Part shown: one piece after another, positions 51,929-60,536 of the stretch | How the letters are laid out: every line of letters starts with the position of its first letter | Position numbering within the stretch: the first letter of the stretch is position 1 | DNA from: Allosalinactinospora lopnorensis | GTDB taxonomy: Bacteria > Actinomycetota > Actinomycetes > Streptosporangiales > Streptosporangiaceae | DNA: 64,000 nt | Assembly: GCF_000981225.1 (NCBI RefSeq) | Contig: NZ_LAJC01000013.1 | Span: 1 to 64,000 of the forward strand | Direction: 5' to 3' | The notes under the pieces: generated by a model | The model's input: only the letters and a program-made list of their open reading frames with translations | The model's database searches: none | Told to the model about the DNA's origin: nothing | Made by a program: the position numbers and the translations under genes

Positions 51929-52771
51929 TCAGTCGCTGTCAGTGAGCGAGGGGGCGCTGCCCTGCCCGACGTTGGTCTCCACCCCAAGGTCGGCGCGGCG
52001 TCCCCGGATGTAGCCGGCGCGGGCTCCCGCGCGGTGGTGGGTCCGCTCCGGGCGGGTCGGTCGGAGTTGCGGGAAGCGGCGGTGGAATTCCTCCTGCACG
52101 CGGTGGACATCCTCGCGCAGTATCAGTTCGGCGCCGCGGGCCGTTTCCTCGCCCGCGGCGGCCGCCGACCCCGAACCGTTCTCCGCGGCCTGAGCCGAGG
52201 GTTCCTCCCGCAGCCGGGCGCGGAACTCGCGGATGCGTTCGGCCACCGCGTAGCCGTAGGCCCGGATGAACGACCGGTAGAAGCGGTTCCGCTCGGTGGC
52301 CAGTGTGGAGCGGTCGTAATTGCGCATTTCGCGCAGGTCGGCCACGTGGTTGCGGGCGGTGAGCCGCGCGGAGGCCTCCATCTGCATGGTGATCGACGGC
52401 AGCAGCACGCGCAGCGAATCCAGCGCCGTGACGGTGCCGACGATGATGAGGGTGCGTTCAGTGTTGGCCGAGGTGTTGCCGCGGACCGCCGACTGGCAGC
52501 CGTAGGCGGCGGCGATCCCGGCCAGCGCCTTTACCCGGGCCTTGCCGTGTCCGCCCACGCCGGAGACGGGAAAGTCCAGTCGGGTGACGGATTCGGCGGC
52601 CTCGCCCCGCTGTGCCCGCGCCTCTGCTTCGGCGATCGCGTGCCGCGTCATGAGTTCGGCGGCCTTGGCGGTGAACGCCTGGCTCTCGGCGTCGGTGACC
52701 GAGGGGTCCTCCGCCATACGGAGGAGCCCTCGGACCCGCTCGATCATCTTCTGACGAGCTTCAGTTGACAT
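51929..52771 (-). CDS. DUF2786 protein
   Basis: A 280-residue cytoplasmic protein. The N-terminal 45 residues (MIERVRGLLRMAEDPSVTDA then SQAFTAKAAELMTRHAI) form the DUF2786 domain; a middle helical-strand region (VKALAGIAAAYGCQSAVRGN) corresponds to the DUF7168-like part found with it. The C-terminal third is charged and Arg-rich. ATG 52771 is preceded by GGGGGACGACC; TATGAT about 30 nt further upstream may be the -10. Function is unknown; relatives occur in phages and plasmids as well as chromosomes. Confidence 0.78.
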   Translation of the reverse strand: MSTEARQKMIERVRGLLRMAEDPSVTDAESQAFTAKAAELMTRHAIAEAEARAQRGEAAESVTRLDFPVSGVGGHGKARVKALAGIAAAYGCQSAVRGNTSANTERTLIIVGTVTALDSLRVLLPSITMQMEASARLTARNHVADLREMRNYDRSTLATERNRFYRSFIRAYGYAVAERIREFRARLREEPSAQAAENGSGSAAAAGEETARGAELILREDVHRVQEEFHRRFPQLRPTRPERTHHRAGARAGYIRGRRADLGVETNVGQGSAPSLTDSD

Positions 52772-52852
52772 AGATCGCTTGGTCGTCCCCCGTGGTGGGT
52801 CATCATAACGTGTGGGCCCCGCGGAGCGTGGACCCACAGTGAAACACCGAAT

Positions 52853-53266
52853 CTAGGAGTTCTTGTTCCCGGCGACCGAAGCGATGAGGCCGAGGATGAC
52901 CCAGATCACGGCGCCGGCGGCGAGACCGATGAAGATACCACCGAGGATGCCCGCGCCGAACAACTGCACTACTCCGATACCGAGCCCGGCGAGAACGGCC
53001 GGCCCGCTGGCCCAGCGCCACGGGTACTGGCCGGCCCAGCGGCGGGCCCGGCGGTCGCCCTTGCCTCCGAGCAGCGCGACGCCGCCCCCTGCGAGGGCGA
53101 ACCAGAAGATCGCCCACCCGAGCGGTCCGGCGATCGTGATCGCCGGCAGGGACAGCAGGAAGGAGAGCCCTCCGGCCACCGCGCCCGCGCCGGTAGCGAC
53201 ACCCGTGGGCCACATCATTGTTGCCGCGTGCACGGGCATCATCGGGTTTCCGCGCTCCAGCGTCAT
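52853..53266 (-). CDS. small membrane protein, unknown
   Basis: A 137-residue protein with four hydrophobic segments (about 20-40, 44-66, 85-105, 108-130), Gly- and Ala-rich, with an RRARRWAGQYPWRWAS basic loop between helices two and three. ATG 53266 has GAGGAG five bases upstream. I do not recognise a family. It is downstream of nothing obvious and convergent with no gene; its stop is 81 bp before the DUF2786 start on the same strand, so the two may be co-transcribed. Confidence 0.72.
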   Translation of the reverse strand: MTLERGNPMMPVHAATMMWPTGVATGAGAVAGGLSFLLSLPAITIAGPLGWAIFWFALAGGGVALLGGKGDRRARRWAGQYPWRWASGPAVLAGLGIGVVQLFGAGILGGIFIGLAAGAVIWVILGLIASVAGNKNS

Positions 53267-53596
53267 GTCAGCTCCTCAAGTCTGGCTGGTTCATGGCTGG
53301 TGCCGCCCAGCCTTTCAGTATCCAGGATGCCTACCGAACAGCAGGCGCACATCAGGGCACACCCCTGACTTACCCCCGACCCGGCGATCCGGCACCTGGA
53401 ACCGACATGCCGTTCGCGAACATCCTGGACAAGCCAACGAATGGGCGTGACATTCAGTGCCGCGTCGGTTGTGCGCGCGGGAGCGAATCTCCATTGTCAG
53501 CACACCCCCATCCTAAAGGGCGAGGGTCTTCCGCGGCGGGGTGCCCGTGGACGGGGTACGTCCTCGGAACCGGCGCGGCACCGCGATCGGTCGAGG
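53267..53596. other. 330-bp intergenic region
   Basis: Between the small membrane protein and the NUDIX gene, both on the minus strand. Apart from the GAGGAG ribosome site next to 53266 I see no feature; no terminator hairpin of note is visible. Confidence 0.4.
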
Positions 53597-54514
53597 TCAT
53601 CGGTGTATCAGTGCGGACCCGGCGTGCCCCAGCGCGCCAAGAGCGGCGCGCAGCCACTCCGGCGGCACCGTGCCGGTACCGGCGGCACCGAGGCGCTCGT
53701 GCACGTCCGGCCGGGCTGTGACGGTAAGGAGGACCGGTGTCTCGCTGCGGCTCCGGACGATCTCGGCGATGGTGTCCGCGCCGCTTCCGCCTGCCGGAAC
53801 GACATCAACACCGGGGACGGAGGGCAGTCCGGGCCTCTCCTCCTCGGTCACGAGCACGACCTGCGGGAGCCACCGGTGCAGTTCGACGAGGGGAAGCCCT
53901 TCGGGCAGCGCCGGGGTGCCGAGCCCTTCCGCGGCGAGCGCGGCGAGATCATCGCGCAGCCGCACGGCCGCCCCTGGCGCGTCCGCGCTCATCGAGGCGC
54001 CGGCCGCCTGGCCGAGAACGGCCGCCGCGTCCACGACGAGAACGAGCCGCTGGGAGAGCGCCGTGCGTATCTCCGGCCAGATCTCCCCGAACGCGGGCAG
54101 CAGCCGGAGGTCGGCGACCTCGTCGACCGGGACCCAGCGGATGGCCGCGCTCTCGTTGTTCCCGGGGGAGAAAGTCCTCTGCTCCACTGAGCGAGCCAGA
54201 ACGGTGTCGTACCGCCAGACCGTGTGGTCCTGCCGGTGGATCCCGCGCAGCACGATCTCCCCGATGTCGCCGTGAACCTCTTCGCCGAACTCGCGCAGTG
54301 CGGCCTGCACCGCGGACTCCGAACTGTCGATGGCGCCGCCCGGCATCCCCCATGTGCCGCCCTGGTGGCTCCACCACGCCCTGTGCTGCAGCAGCACGTG
54401 GCCGGCTCCGGCCGTCTCCGTGGAATGCAGCAGTAGCCCGGACGCGCCGTAGCGCCCCCAGCGCTGCGTGCCATCGGGCAGCACCACCCAGCCGTTGCCG
54501 TCTCCCGCGGTCAT
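53597..54514 (-). CDS. NUDIX hydrolase with C-terminal NYN/PIN-like domain
   Basis: A 305-residue two-domain protein. Residues 1-140 are a NUDIX pyrophosphohydrolase with a canonical box from G60 to V80 (GGAIDSSESAVQAALREFGE then EV), giving E66, R74, E75, E78 and E79. Residues about 155-300 (LVLVVDAAAVLGQAAG, VVLVTEEER, GADTIAEIV, PVLLTVTARPDVHERLGAAG) resemble the NYN/PIN-like part of actinobacterial 'NTP pyrophosphohydrolase' fusions, although the usual Asp-Ala-Asn start is degenerate (DAAA). ATG 54514 follows GGAGGCCCG. The substrate could be a damaged nucleotide or an RNA end. Confidence 0.78.
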   Translation of the reverse strand: MTAGDGNGWVVLPDGTQRWGRYGASGLLLHSTETAGAGHVLLQHRAWWSHQGGTWGMPGGAIDSSESAVQAALREFGEEVHGDIGEIVLRGIHRQDHTVWRYDTVLARSVEQRTFSPGNNESAAIRWVPVDEVADLRLLPAFGEIWPEIRTALSQRLVLVVDAAAVLGQAAGASMSADAPGAAVRLRDDLAALAAEGLGTPALPEGLPLVELHRWLPQVVLVTEEERPGLPSVPGVDVVPAGGSGADTIAEIVRSRSETPVLLTVTARPDVHERLGAAGTGTVPPEWLRAALGALGHAGSALIHR

Positions 54515-54875
54515 CGGGCCTCCGTAAGTCGTTGGACGGCCCGGAAGGGCCGAGTGCGCTGATGAGGTACGTGGACCAGTGTGCCGTTTCAGGCCGCTTC
54601 CGGTCAGCGGATCGACGTGTTCAGGCGTCGGGGCAGGGGACATCACGGTGGCCTAAGCTCTCCGCGAGCCGCCCGAAACGGGCGGTGCCGCCCGGCCGCC
54701 CCTGTGAGGCCCAGCTGTAAGCGAAGTGAAAGCGGGGCGCAAGCCTTCCTCTCTAGTGTCATTCACGTTCGGCGAGACCGGTGTCCGCGGGAGGACGGCC
54801 CGCGGAACCGGTCCCGGCGTTCACCAGGAGGGGGCGGTCCGCCTTCGTAAGTCCACCAGGGGGGAAACGGAAGAG
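54515..54875 (+). promoter_or_regulatory. structured leader of the small-protein pair
   Basis: 361 bp upstream of two small genes. A CCGCCCG/CGGGCGG hairpin is at 54669-54685. TAGTGT near 54755 is a plausible -10. Downstream is a 14-bp stem with one bulged G (54777-54791 with 54799-54812, 7-nt loop) that would form in the message about 65 nt before the first ATG. Proposed regulatory role is inference. Confidence 0.4.
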
Positions 54876-55060
54876 ATGCTGACCACCGAGCTGGAGCGGG
54901 TCGAGGAGCGGTTCCTGGAGATCGTGGGGGGTCTAGGGGCCGCCGGGCCGATTCGGGCGAAACTCGACCTTGGGGGGAGGAGGGTCCTTCTCGGGAAGAG
55001 GACATCGAGCCGTGGGATGACGAGGATGGTCTTGGCGACGGCGGTGTCGACTGGCCGTAA
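54876..55060 (+). CDS. acidic small protein 1, paralogue of the next gene, probable frameshift
   Basis: ATG 54876 follows AGGGGGGAAACGGAAGAG and encodes MLTTELERVEERFLEIVGGL then GAAGPIRAKLDLGG. If one G is added to the six-G run at 54972-54977, the frame continues EEGPSREEDIEPWDDEDGLG and stops at 55060, giving a 61-residue acidic protein. As written it runs to 55121 in a basic frame that overlaps the next start. The corrected version aligns with the following gene (ERFLEIV, then AKL and an acidic tail), which favours the correction. No known family. No signal peptide or cysteines. Confidence 0.5.
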
Positions 55061-55105
55061 TGGCAGCCCCCTCGGAGGATTGCGTTTCGAACCGAGGAGT
55101 TGCAT

Positions 55106-55318
55106 ATGGGGCGGGTATTGAGCGCCGAGCCGGCGCAGATTGAGGGGCGGTTCCTGGAAATCGTTGCCGGTCTTGAGGAGCCAGCGCCGGCCACGGCGAA
55201 ACTCCAGCCTTACGAGGACCCGATGGAGTATCCGGTCCCCGAACGCGAAGACACCGGAGCCGAGGAAGGGGAGAGGGAGGAGCCCGAGGGCGACAAGGGG
55301 AGGTCCGCGGACCGTTGA
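55106..55318 (+). CDS. acidic small protein 2, paralogue of the preceding gene
   Basis: A 70-residue protein from ATG 55106, with GAGGAG eight bases upstream. It reads MGRVLSAEPAQIEGRFLEIV then AGLEEPAPATAKLQPYEDPM and an acidic Glu/Asp/Arg tail. The GRFLEIVAGL...AKL block repeats that of the preceding gene at protein and DNA level, so the pair arose by tandem duplication. I do not recognise a family. The genes lie directly in front of a SARP/NB-ARC/TPR regulator and could encode partners, modulators or signals for it; that is inference from position. Confidence 0.6.
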   Translation: MGRVLSAEPAQIEGRFLEIVAGLEEPAPATAKLQPYEDPMEYPVPEREDTGAEEGEREEPEGDKGRSADR

Positions 55319-55338
55319 CTCGGGCGGGATGAGCGCCA

Positions 55339-55375
55339 TCGCACCCGTGCTCGTGGGAGGGAGGTACGGGTGCGA
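55339..55375. terminator. 10-bp inverted repeat before the SARP-type regulator
   Basis: TCGCACCCGT (55339-55348) and ACGGGTGCGA (55366-55375) are perfect complements with a 17-nt loop. It lies 20 bp after the small gene and 42 bp before the regulator's -10 element; it may be a terminator or a binding site. Confidence 0.5.
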
Positions 55376-55416
55376 CGGCCTTCTCTCTGTCCTCCGGAAT
55401 CCGCAAATGACCTTGC

Positions 55417-55422
55417 TACAGT
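55417..55422 (+). promoter_or_regulatory. -10 element TACAGT, leaderless pattern (SARP-type regulator)
   Basis: TACAGT ends 7 nt before GTG 55430, the same hexamer found before the STAS gene. No Shine-Dalgarno intervenes. Confidence 0.6.
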
Positions 55423-55429
55423 GCCGTTT

Positions 55430-58400
55430 GTGGAATTTGGCGTGCTGGGCCCCATTTCAGCCTGGGACAACGGCGAGGCGGTTTCCGTCGGTGGGCCCAG
55501 GCAGCGGTGCGTCCTGGGTGCGCTGCTGGTGGATCTGGGAAAAGAAGTCACCGTCGACCGATTGATCGACTACCTGTGGGACGACACCCCTCCACGGACG
55601 GCGCGTTCGGTGATCCAGGTGCAGATCTCCCATCTGCGCCGTGCGTTTCCGCAGGTCATCCAGACCACTGCCGGTGGGTATCTCGCCTATTTCGACCCGA
55701 GCCGTGTCGATCTGCACCGGTTCCGCGATCTGGTGACCCGCGGGAAAGCGGCCGGTGACCCCGAGGAAGCGATCGTGCTGTGGGAGCACGCCCTGGCGTG
55801 CTGGCGGGGCAAACCGTTCTCGGGCACCGGATCCGACCAGCTCTGGTACACGGTGTGCCAACCGCTGCTGGAGGAGCGCTGGGCCGCTGAGGCCGCGTGG
55901 GCGGGGTGCGCTTTCGCGCTGCGGCGCTACCAGGAGGTGGTCACCCGCCTCACTCCGCTCGTGCGCGAGGATCCGCTACGCGAGCGGCTGCAGTATCTTC
56001 TCATCGCGGCGCTGCATCGCAGCGGGCAGCGCGCGACGGCGCTGACCGTCTTCCAGGAGACACGGGAGCACCTGGCCGAGGAGCTGGGCGTCGATCCGAG
56101 TCCTGAGGTCATGGAGCTGCACCAGCGCATCCTGCAGGACCAGGACGGTGCCGCACGGCTCCCGGAGGACTCCCCGACCGTTCCGGTGCAGAGCGGACCG
56201 GCGTCGGCCGAGCACGACCTGCTTCCCGAGGAGAGGGCCGCTGAGTTCCTCCCCCGCAACGACCTCCCGCGGGACATCCCCGACTTCACCGGCCGCGGGC
56301 GCTCCCTGCGCGAGCTGCTGCAGGTGGGCCAGTGCGCTGAGGATCGCGCCGAGATCGCCGTCATCACCGGCCCGGGGGGTGCGGGCAAGACCACCCTGGC
56401 CGTGCACGCCGCGCATCGGCTCGCCGACCGTTTCCCCGACGGTCAGCTGTTCATCGACCTCTACGGTTACACCGTCGATCAGGATCCGCTGACCGCGGCC
56501 TCCGCGCTGGGCAGCCTGCTGCGGGCCGTCGGTGCCGAGCCGGAGTCGATCCCGGAGTCGGTGGAGGAGCGCTCGGCGCTGTGGCGCGCCATGCTCGACG
56601 GTAAGCGCATCCTGGTCGTTTTCGACAACGCCTTCAACTTCGCCCAGGTCAACCCGCTTCTCCCGGCGGCGCCGGGGTCGCTGACCGTGGTGACGACCCG
56701 CCACGACCTGACCGGGCTGGGCGGGGCCCGATATATCTCCTTGGGGATGCTCAGCGAGAAGTCCTCGTTGCAGCTGTTCTCCGCAGTGCTCGGTGCCGAA
56801 CGCGTGGAGCAAGAGCCCGAGCATGCCTTGCAGGTGGTGCGGCTGTGCGGGGGATTGCCCCTCGCGCTGCGGATCGTCGCGGGGCGGATGCTGAGCCGGC
56901 CGCGCTGGACCTTCGGCCATGTCGCGCAGCGCCTGGGCGAGCACCAGCGCAGGTTCCGGGAACTGCGCATCGACGGGCAGAACGTCGAGGCCGTCTTCGA
57001 GCTCTCCTACCAGAGCCTGAACGAGGTACAGCGGCGGACCTTCCTGCTCCTCGGCGTGATGATCGGGGGCACCGTCGACCTGCACGGAGCCGCGGCCCTA
57101 CTGGACAGCGACCCTCCCGACACCGACGACCTGCTCCAGGAACTCGTCAGCGTGTGCCTGCTGGACGAGTCCGGGGTCGACCTCTACCGGTTCCACGACC
57201 TCATCGGGGCCTATGCCCGGCAGAAGGCGCTGCGGACCGCTCCGGAGACCGACATCGAGGCCGCGCGCCGCCGCCTGGCCGACCACTACCTGGACATGGC
57301 GCACAGCGCGGCCGACTGGCTGGGACCACGCGCGCACGACTACGAGGTGGGCGTACCGGACTCCTCGCGCTACCGCACCGAGCTGTCGAACCGCCGTGAG
57401 GCGATCGCCTGGTTCGAGACCCACCAGGAGAACCTCGCCTCGACCGTCGATTTCTACGCCTCGCTCGGACACGGCGACCAGGCCTGGCAGCTCGCCGATT
57501 CGATCTGGCGGTTCTACGCCTCCCACGGCCAGACCGAGCTGCTGCTGTCCACCCAGGAGAAGGCGCTCGCGGCGAGCCAGGCCCAGGGCAACGACCGGGG
57601 AAGCGCGGTCACCCTGATCGCTCTGGGGATCGCGCACTGCCTTGCCGGGCGCAACGAGACCTCCCTCGATCTGCTGCTCCAGGCGTACGAGATCCTGGCA
57701 AAGCTCGGTGATCGGGAGGGGCAGACCCGCGCTCACGGCAATCTGGCCATGGTGTACGAACGTATGGGGCGCTTCCAGGAGGCGCTCTCCTGCCTTGAGA
57801 AGGTTCTCGAATACACGATCGAGGCGAAGAACCAGCGGCTCGAAGCGCTGCAGCGAGGAAATATCGCCGTCCTGTGCCAGATGTTGGGGGATTTCCCGAG
57901 AGCCGTCGAGTTGTGCGAGACGGTACTGCGCATCGAGGTCGACGGCGGGCCGGTCGAGAGCCACGCCATGGCGCTGCGCATCCTCGGCGAGGTCAGCACC
58001 CAGCTCGGCGATTTCGACCAGGCGTTCTCCCGGCTGGGGGAGGCGTTGAAACTCGCCCAGCACCTGGAGTCCCCTACGGACGAGATCTACACGCGCAACG
58101 CGCTCGCCATGACCCAGCGGGAATCGGGGCAGCTGGAAGCGGCCGTCGAGTCCCACACGAAGGCGCTGGAGCTCGGGGAGGAGAACGCGCTGCGCAGTGC
58201 CGACGCCGAGATCCTGAACGAACTGGGCACCACCTACACCCGCGCTCGGCGCTACACGGACGCCAAAGCAGCGCATGAACAGGCGCTGAAACTCGCCCGG
58301 GAGCGCAAGGAGCGCTACGCCGAAGCGCGGGCGCTCCTGGGGCTGGGCATACTGCCCTCCGAGCTGGTGGAGCCGGAGACCGTCACCGGCAGGCTGCACA

Positions 58401-58486
58401 CGGCGGTCGAGATCTTCACCGAACTCGGTGTCCCCGAGGCCGGCCGGGCGCGGACCGAACTGGGGCGCCGTTGCGGCGCCGACTGA
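55430..58486 (+). CDS. AfsR-type SARP regulator: wHTH-BTAD-NB-ARC-TPR
   Basis: A 1,018-residue regulator. Residues 1-95 are the OmpR-like winged helix (FGVLGPISAWDNGEAVSVGG, then VIQVQISHLRRAFP), about 100-240 the BTAD domain (LREDPL-type: LVREDPLRERLQYLLIAALH), 270-560 an NB-ARC ATPase with GPGGAGKTTLAVHAA (K320) and ILVVFDNAFNFAQV, and 640-1010 a run of TPR repeats (DREGQTRAHGNLAMVYERMG). The start GTG 55430 fits the family start EFGVLGP and a -10 element 7 nt upstream. Such proteins activate secondary-metabolite operons; no cluster is adjacent, so targets are unknown. Its 3' end overlaps the next gene antisense by 71 bp. Confidence 0.9.
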   Translation: MEFGVLGPISAWDNGEAVSVGGPRQRCVLGALLVDLGKEVTVDRLIDYLWDDTPPRTARSVIQVQISHLRRAFPQVIQTTAGGYLAYFDPSRVDLHRFRDLVTRGKAAGDPEEAIVLWEHALACWRGKPFSGTGSDQLWYTVCQPLLEERWAAEAAWAGCAFALRRYQEVVTRLTPLVREDPLRERLQYLLIAALHRSGQRATALTVFQETREHLAEELGVDPSPEVMELHQRILQDQDGAARLPEDSPTVPVQSGPASAEHDLLPEERAAEFLPRNDLPRDIPDFTGRGRSLRELLQVGQCAEDRAEIAVITGPGGAGKTTLAVHAAHRLADRFPDGQLFIDLYGYTVDQDPLTAASALGSLLRAVGAEPESIPESVEERSALWRAMLDGKRILVVFDNAFNFAQVNPLLPAAPGSLTVVTTRHDLTGLGGARYISLGMLSEKSSLQLFSAVLGAERVEQEPEHALQVVRLCGGLPLALRIVAGRMLSRPRWTFGHVAQRLGEHQRRFRELRIDGQNVEAVFELSYQSLNEVQRRTFLLLGVMIGGTVDLHGAAALLDSDPPDTDDLLQELVSVCLLDESGVDLYRFHDLIGAYARQKALRTAPETDIEAARRRLADHYLDMAHSAADWLGPRAHDYEVGVPDSSRYRTELSNRREAIAWFETHQENLASTVDFYASLGHGDQAWQLADSIWRFYASHGQTELLLSTQEKALAASQAQGNDRGSAVTLIALGIAHCLAGRNETSLDLLLQAYEILAKLGDREGQTRAHGNLAMVYERMGRFQEALSCLEKVLEYTIEAKNQRLEALQRGNIAVLCQMLGDFPRAVELCETVLRIEVDGGPVESHAMALRILGEVSTQLGDFDQAFSRLGEALKLAQHLESPTDEIYTRNALAMTQRESGQLEAAVESHTKALELGEENALRSADAEILNELGTTYTRARRYTDAKAAHEQALKLARERKERYAEARALLGLGILPSELVEPETVTGRLHTAVEIFTELGVPEAGRARTELGRRCGAD

Positions 58487-59312
58487 TCGTCGGGAGCGCC
58501 CGCACCGCTGCTTTGGGCCGGCGGTAGAGCCGGCCGCGTGCGGCCTGACGACGCATGTCCCACATGTAGGCGTTCTTCGGCAGGCTGCGGACGGCCATCG
58601 GAAGCCGCGGGTAGACGGCCCGGACGACGGCGAACAACCGGTCGAACATCCGCTGTCGCCCCGGCCCCCAGTCAAGGCCCAGCTGGTCGCGGATGCGCGG
58701 CGGAAGCAGACCCGCACTGAGGAAGCGCTGCATTCGGGCCAGGGGGCGGACAAGCGGGTTGGCCGGTGCGAAGAGCCCCGCGGCGATCTCCCGGGCGGTG
58801 TCGCCGACCTCGATCGAGTCGACCATCCGGGCCCAGTAGAGCTCGAAGTCGGCGCGGGTGGTCGGCCAGCGGTCCTCGGGGCAGCCCAAGGCCGTGGCGA
58901 ACACCGCGGACTGCCTGTAGACCTCGTCCTTGGCCGCCGCGTCGAGCTCGCCGAACGTCATCTCATACATCCGGATCCCGCTCGAGTACAGTGTCGCGGC
59001 CACCCAGATCTGCAAGTCGGGATCGAGTGCGTTGTATCCGGGGCCGACAACCGTCTTGTGCATGGCCCGAACGATCCGGGAGACGCGCTCGGCCTCCTCC
59101 TCCGTCCCGAAGACCAGGCCGTAGACGAAGGTGAGCGTGCCGCGCAGCCGGTTGATCGGGCGCGCGGTGAAGTCGCTGTGCTCGTACACTCCCCGGCCGA
59201 CGGCCGGATGGGCGACCTGGAGCAGGATCGCGTACCCGGCCCCGCCCAGGAGGACGCCCTCGCGGTTCAGCCGCCGTATCTGGGAATCTTCCGCGAACAG
59301 CCCGCTTTCCAT
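58416..59312 (-). CDS. MpaB-family (DUF2236) oxygenase
   Basis: A 298-residue member of the DUF2236/MpaB family (latex-clearing/mycophenolic-acid-cleavage-like oxygenases). It starts MESGLFAEDSQIRRLNREGV and has the typical LLQVAHPAVGRGVYEHSDF, RLRGTLTFVYGLVFG and WVAATLYSSGIRMYEM. The basic C-terminal tail overlaps the end of the SARP gene on the opposite strand by 71 bp. ATG 59312 is chosen because a TACGCT -10 element lies 7 nt upstream. Substrate unknown. Confidence 0.85.
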   Translation of the reverse strand: MESGLFAEDSQIRRLNREGVLLGGAGYAILLQVAHPAVGRGVYEHSDFTARPINRLRGTLTFVYGLVFGTEEEAERVSRIVRAMHKTVVGPGYNALDPDLQIWVAATLYSSGIRMYEMTFGELDAAAKDEVYRQSAVFATALGCPEDRWPTTRADFELYWARMVDSIEVGDTAREIAAGLFAPANPLVRPLARMQRFLSAGLLPPRIRDQLGLDWGPGRQRMFDRLFAVVRAVYPRLPMAVRSLPKNAYMWDMRRQAARGRLYRRPKAAVRALPTISRRRNGAPVRSAPGRPRGHRVR

Positions 59313-59319
59313 ACGAATG

Positions 59320-59325
59320 AGCGTA
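59320..59325 (-). promoter_or_regulatory. -10 element TACGCT, leaderless pattern (DUF2236 gene)
   Basis: On the minus strand TACGCT ends 7 nt before ATG 59312; no Shine-Dalgarno intervenes. Confidence 0.56.
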
Positions 59326-59456
59326 AGCCGCCGCTGATTCCCGAGAAAGCGCGACGCGAGGACGGGCCCCGGTGTTCCGGAGTCCACTGCTCCTCGGCGG
59401 GATTTCGCCGGTGGCGGCCGGAAGCGGGGCGGCCGTACCGGTGCCACACTGGAGAT

Positions 59457-60145
59457 ATGTACTGGGAGCGGCCATCGCGGGTGGTCAGCGCTGTCGTGTG
59501 GCGCGGGGTCGCGGCGTCGCCGGCGGGTTCCGAACAGCGGGTACTCCCGGACGGCTGCATGGACCTCATCTGGGTCAAGGGAGCGCTACTGGTGGCCGGC
59601 CCGGATACCTCTTCCCACCTGGCGTTCTGGCCGCCGGGAGCGGGGTTCACCGGGCTGCGGTTCTTCCCCGGAACCGCCCCCGCGATCCTGGGAGTGGCGG
59701 CGCACGAGCTCCGCGATCAGCTGGTACCGCTGGCGGATATCTGGCCGGCGCCACGGGTCCGGCGCCTCACCGAGTACGTAGGTGAGGCGCCGGACCCCGA
59801 GGCCGCCCTGGAGGAGATCGCCGCACGCCGGCATCCGCGGACCGAACTTTCCGATCCGCGCATCCCGGAGATCGTCCGGCACGTGCGCGCCGGCGTATCG
59901 GTCGCCGCCACCGCGGAGGCGGTCGGTATGGGTGAGAGGCACCTGCACCGGTGTTGCCTGGCGGCGTCGGCTACGGACCGAAGACGCTGGGGCGGATCAT
60001 GCGGATGAACCGCGCGCTGGACATGGCCCGCGAAGGCACTCCATTGGCCGACGTGGCGGCGAGTGCGGGCTACGCCGACCAGGCCCATCTGGCCCGCGAT
60101 ACGAAGGCGCTGACGGGCGTGCCGCCCGGCGTGCTCATCCGGTAG
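59457..60145 (+). pseudogene. AraC-family transcriptional regulator, frameshifted
   Basis: About 229 residues. The N-terminal sensor part (GCMDLIWVKGALLVAGPDTS, LRFFPGTAPAILGVAAHELR) is the DUF6597-type domain of short AraC regulators. The first HTH helix region ([20 protein letters not shown]) is followed by a frame break at 59966; one added G restores [20 protein letters not shown] and the second HTH through [20 protein letters not shown], ending at 60145. As written the protein ends at 60008 and loses half of the DNA-binding domain. It converges with a VOC gene, overlapping by 11 bp. Confidence 0.82.
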
Positions 60146-60536
60146 CGGTCTGCGGAGCGAACAGGTCGACGCCGTTGCCGTCCGGATCGAGGACGATCGC
60201 GTAGCGCTGCCCCCAGAACGCGTCCCACGGCTCCCTGTGCCCCTTGTATCCGGAACGGACCAGGTCGGCGTACCACCGGTCCACCTCCGCGGGGCTCTCG
60301 CAGGCGAAAGCCAGGCTGACGCGTGGATCGCCGTGCGGCGCGGTCCAGTCCGGATCGAAGGAGCGGATGGTCTCGGCGGTGTCCCAGGCGATGCGCAGCC
60401 CTCCCGGAAGTTCCGCCTCGACGTGCGGTTGCGTATCGGCCGCTGCCGGGATGTCGAGGCCGAGTCGGCGGTAGAAGGCCAGTGAGTTCCCCATGTCGGC
60501 CACGACCAGGCCGATCACTGCGAATGTTGGCGTCAT
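60135..60536 (-). CDS. VOC-family protein, single glyoxalase domain
   Basis: A 133-residue single-domain vicinal-oxygen-chelate protein: [40 protein letters not shown] and [18 protein letters not shown], the usual C-terminal metal-site strand. AraC/VOC gene pairs are common in actinobacteria and the two genes overlap at their 3' ends here. ATG 60536 has a TAGTTT -10 element 7 nt upstream and no Shine-Dalgarno. Substrate unknown. Confidence 0.84.
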   Translation of the reverse strand: MTPTFAVIGLVVADMGNSLAFYRRLGLDIPAAADTQPHVEAELPGGLRIAWDTAETIRSFDPDWTAPHGDPRVSLAFACESPAEVDRWYADLVRSGYKGHREPWDAFWGQRYAIVLDPDGNGVDLFAPQTATG

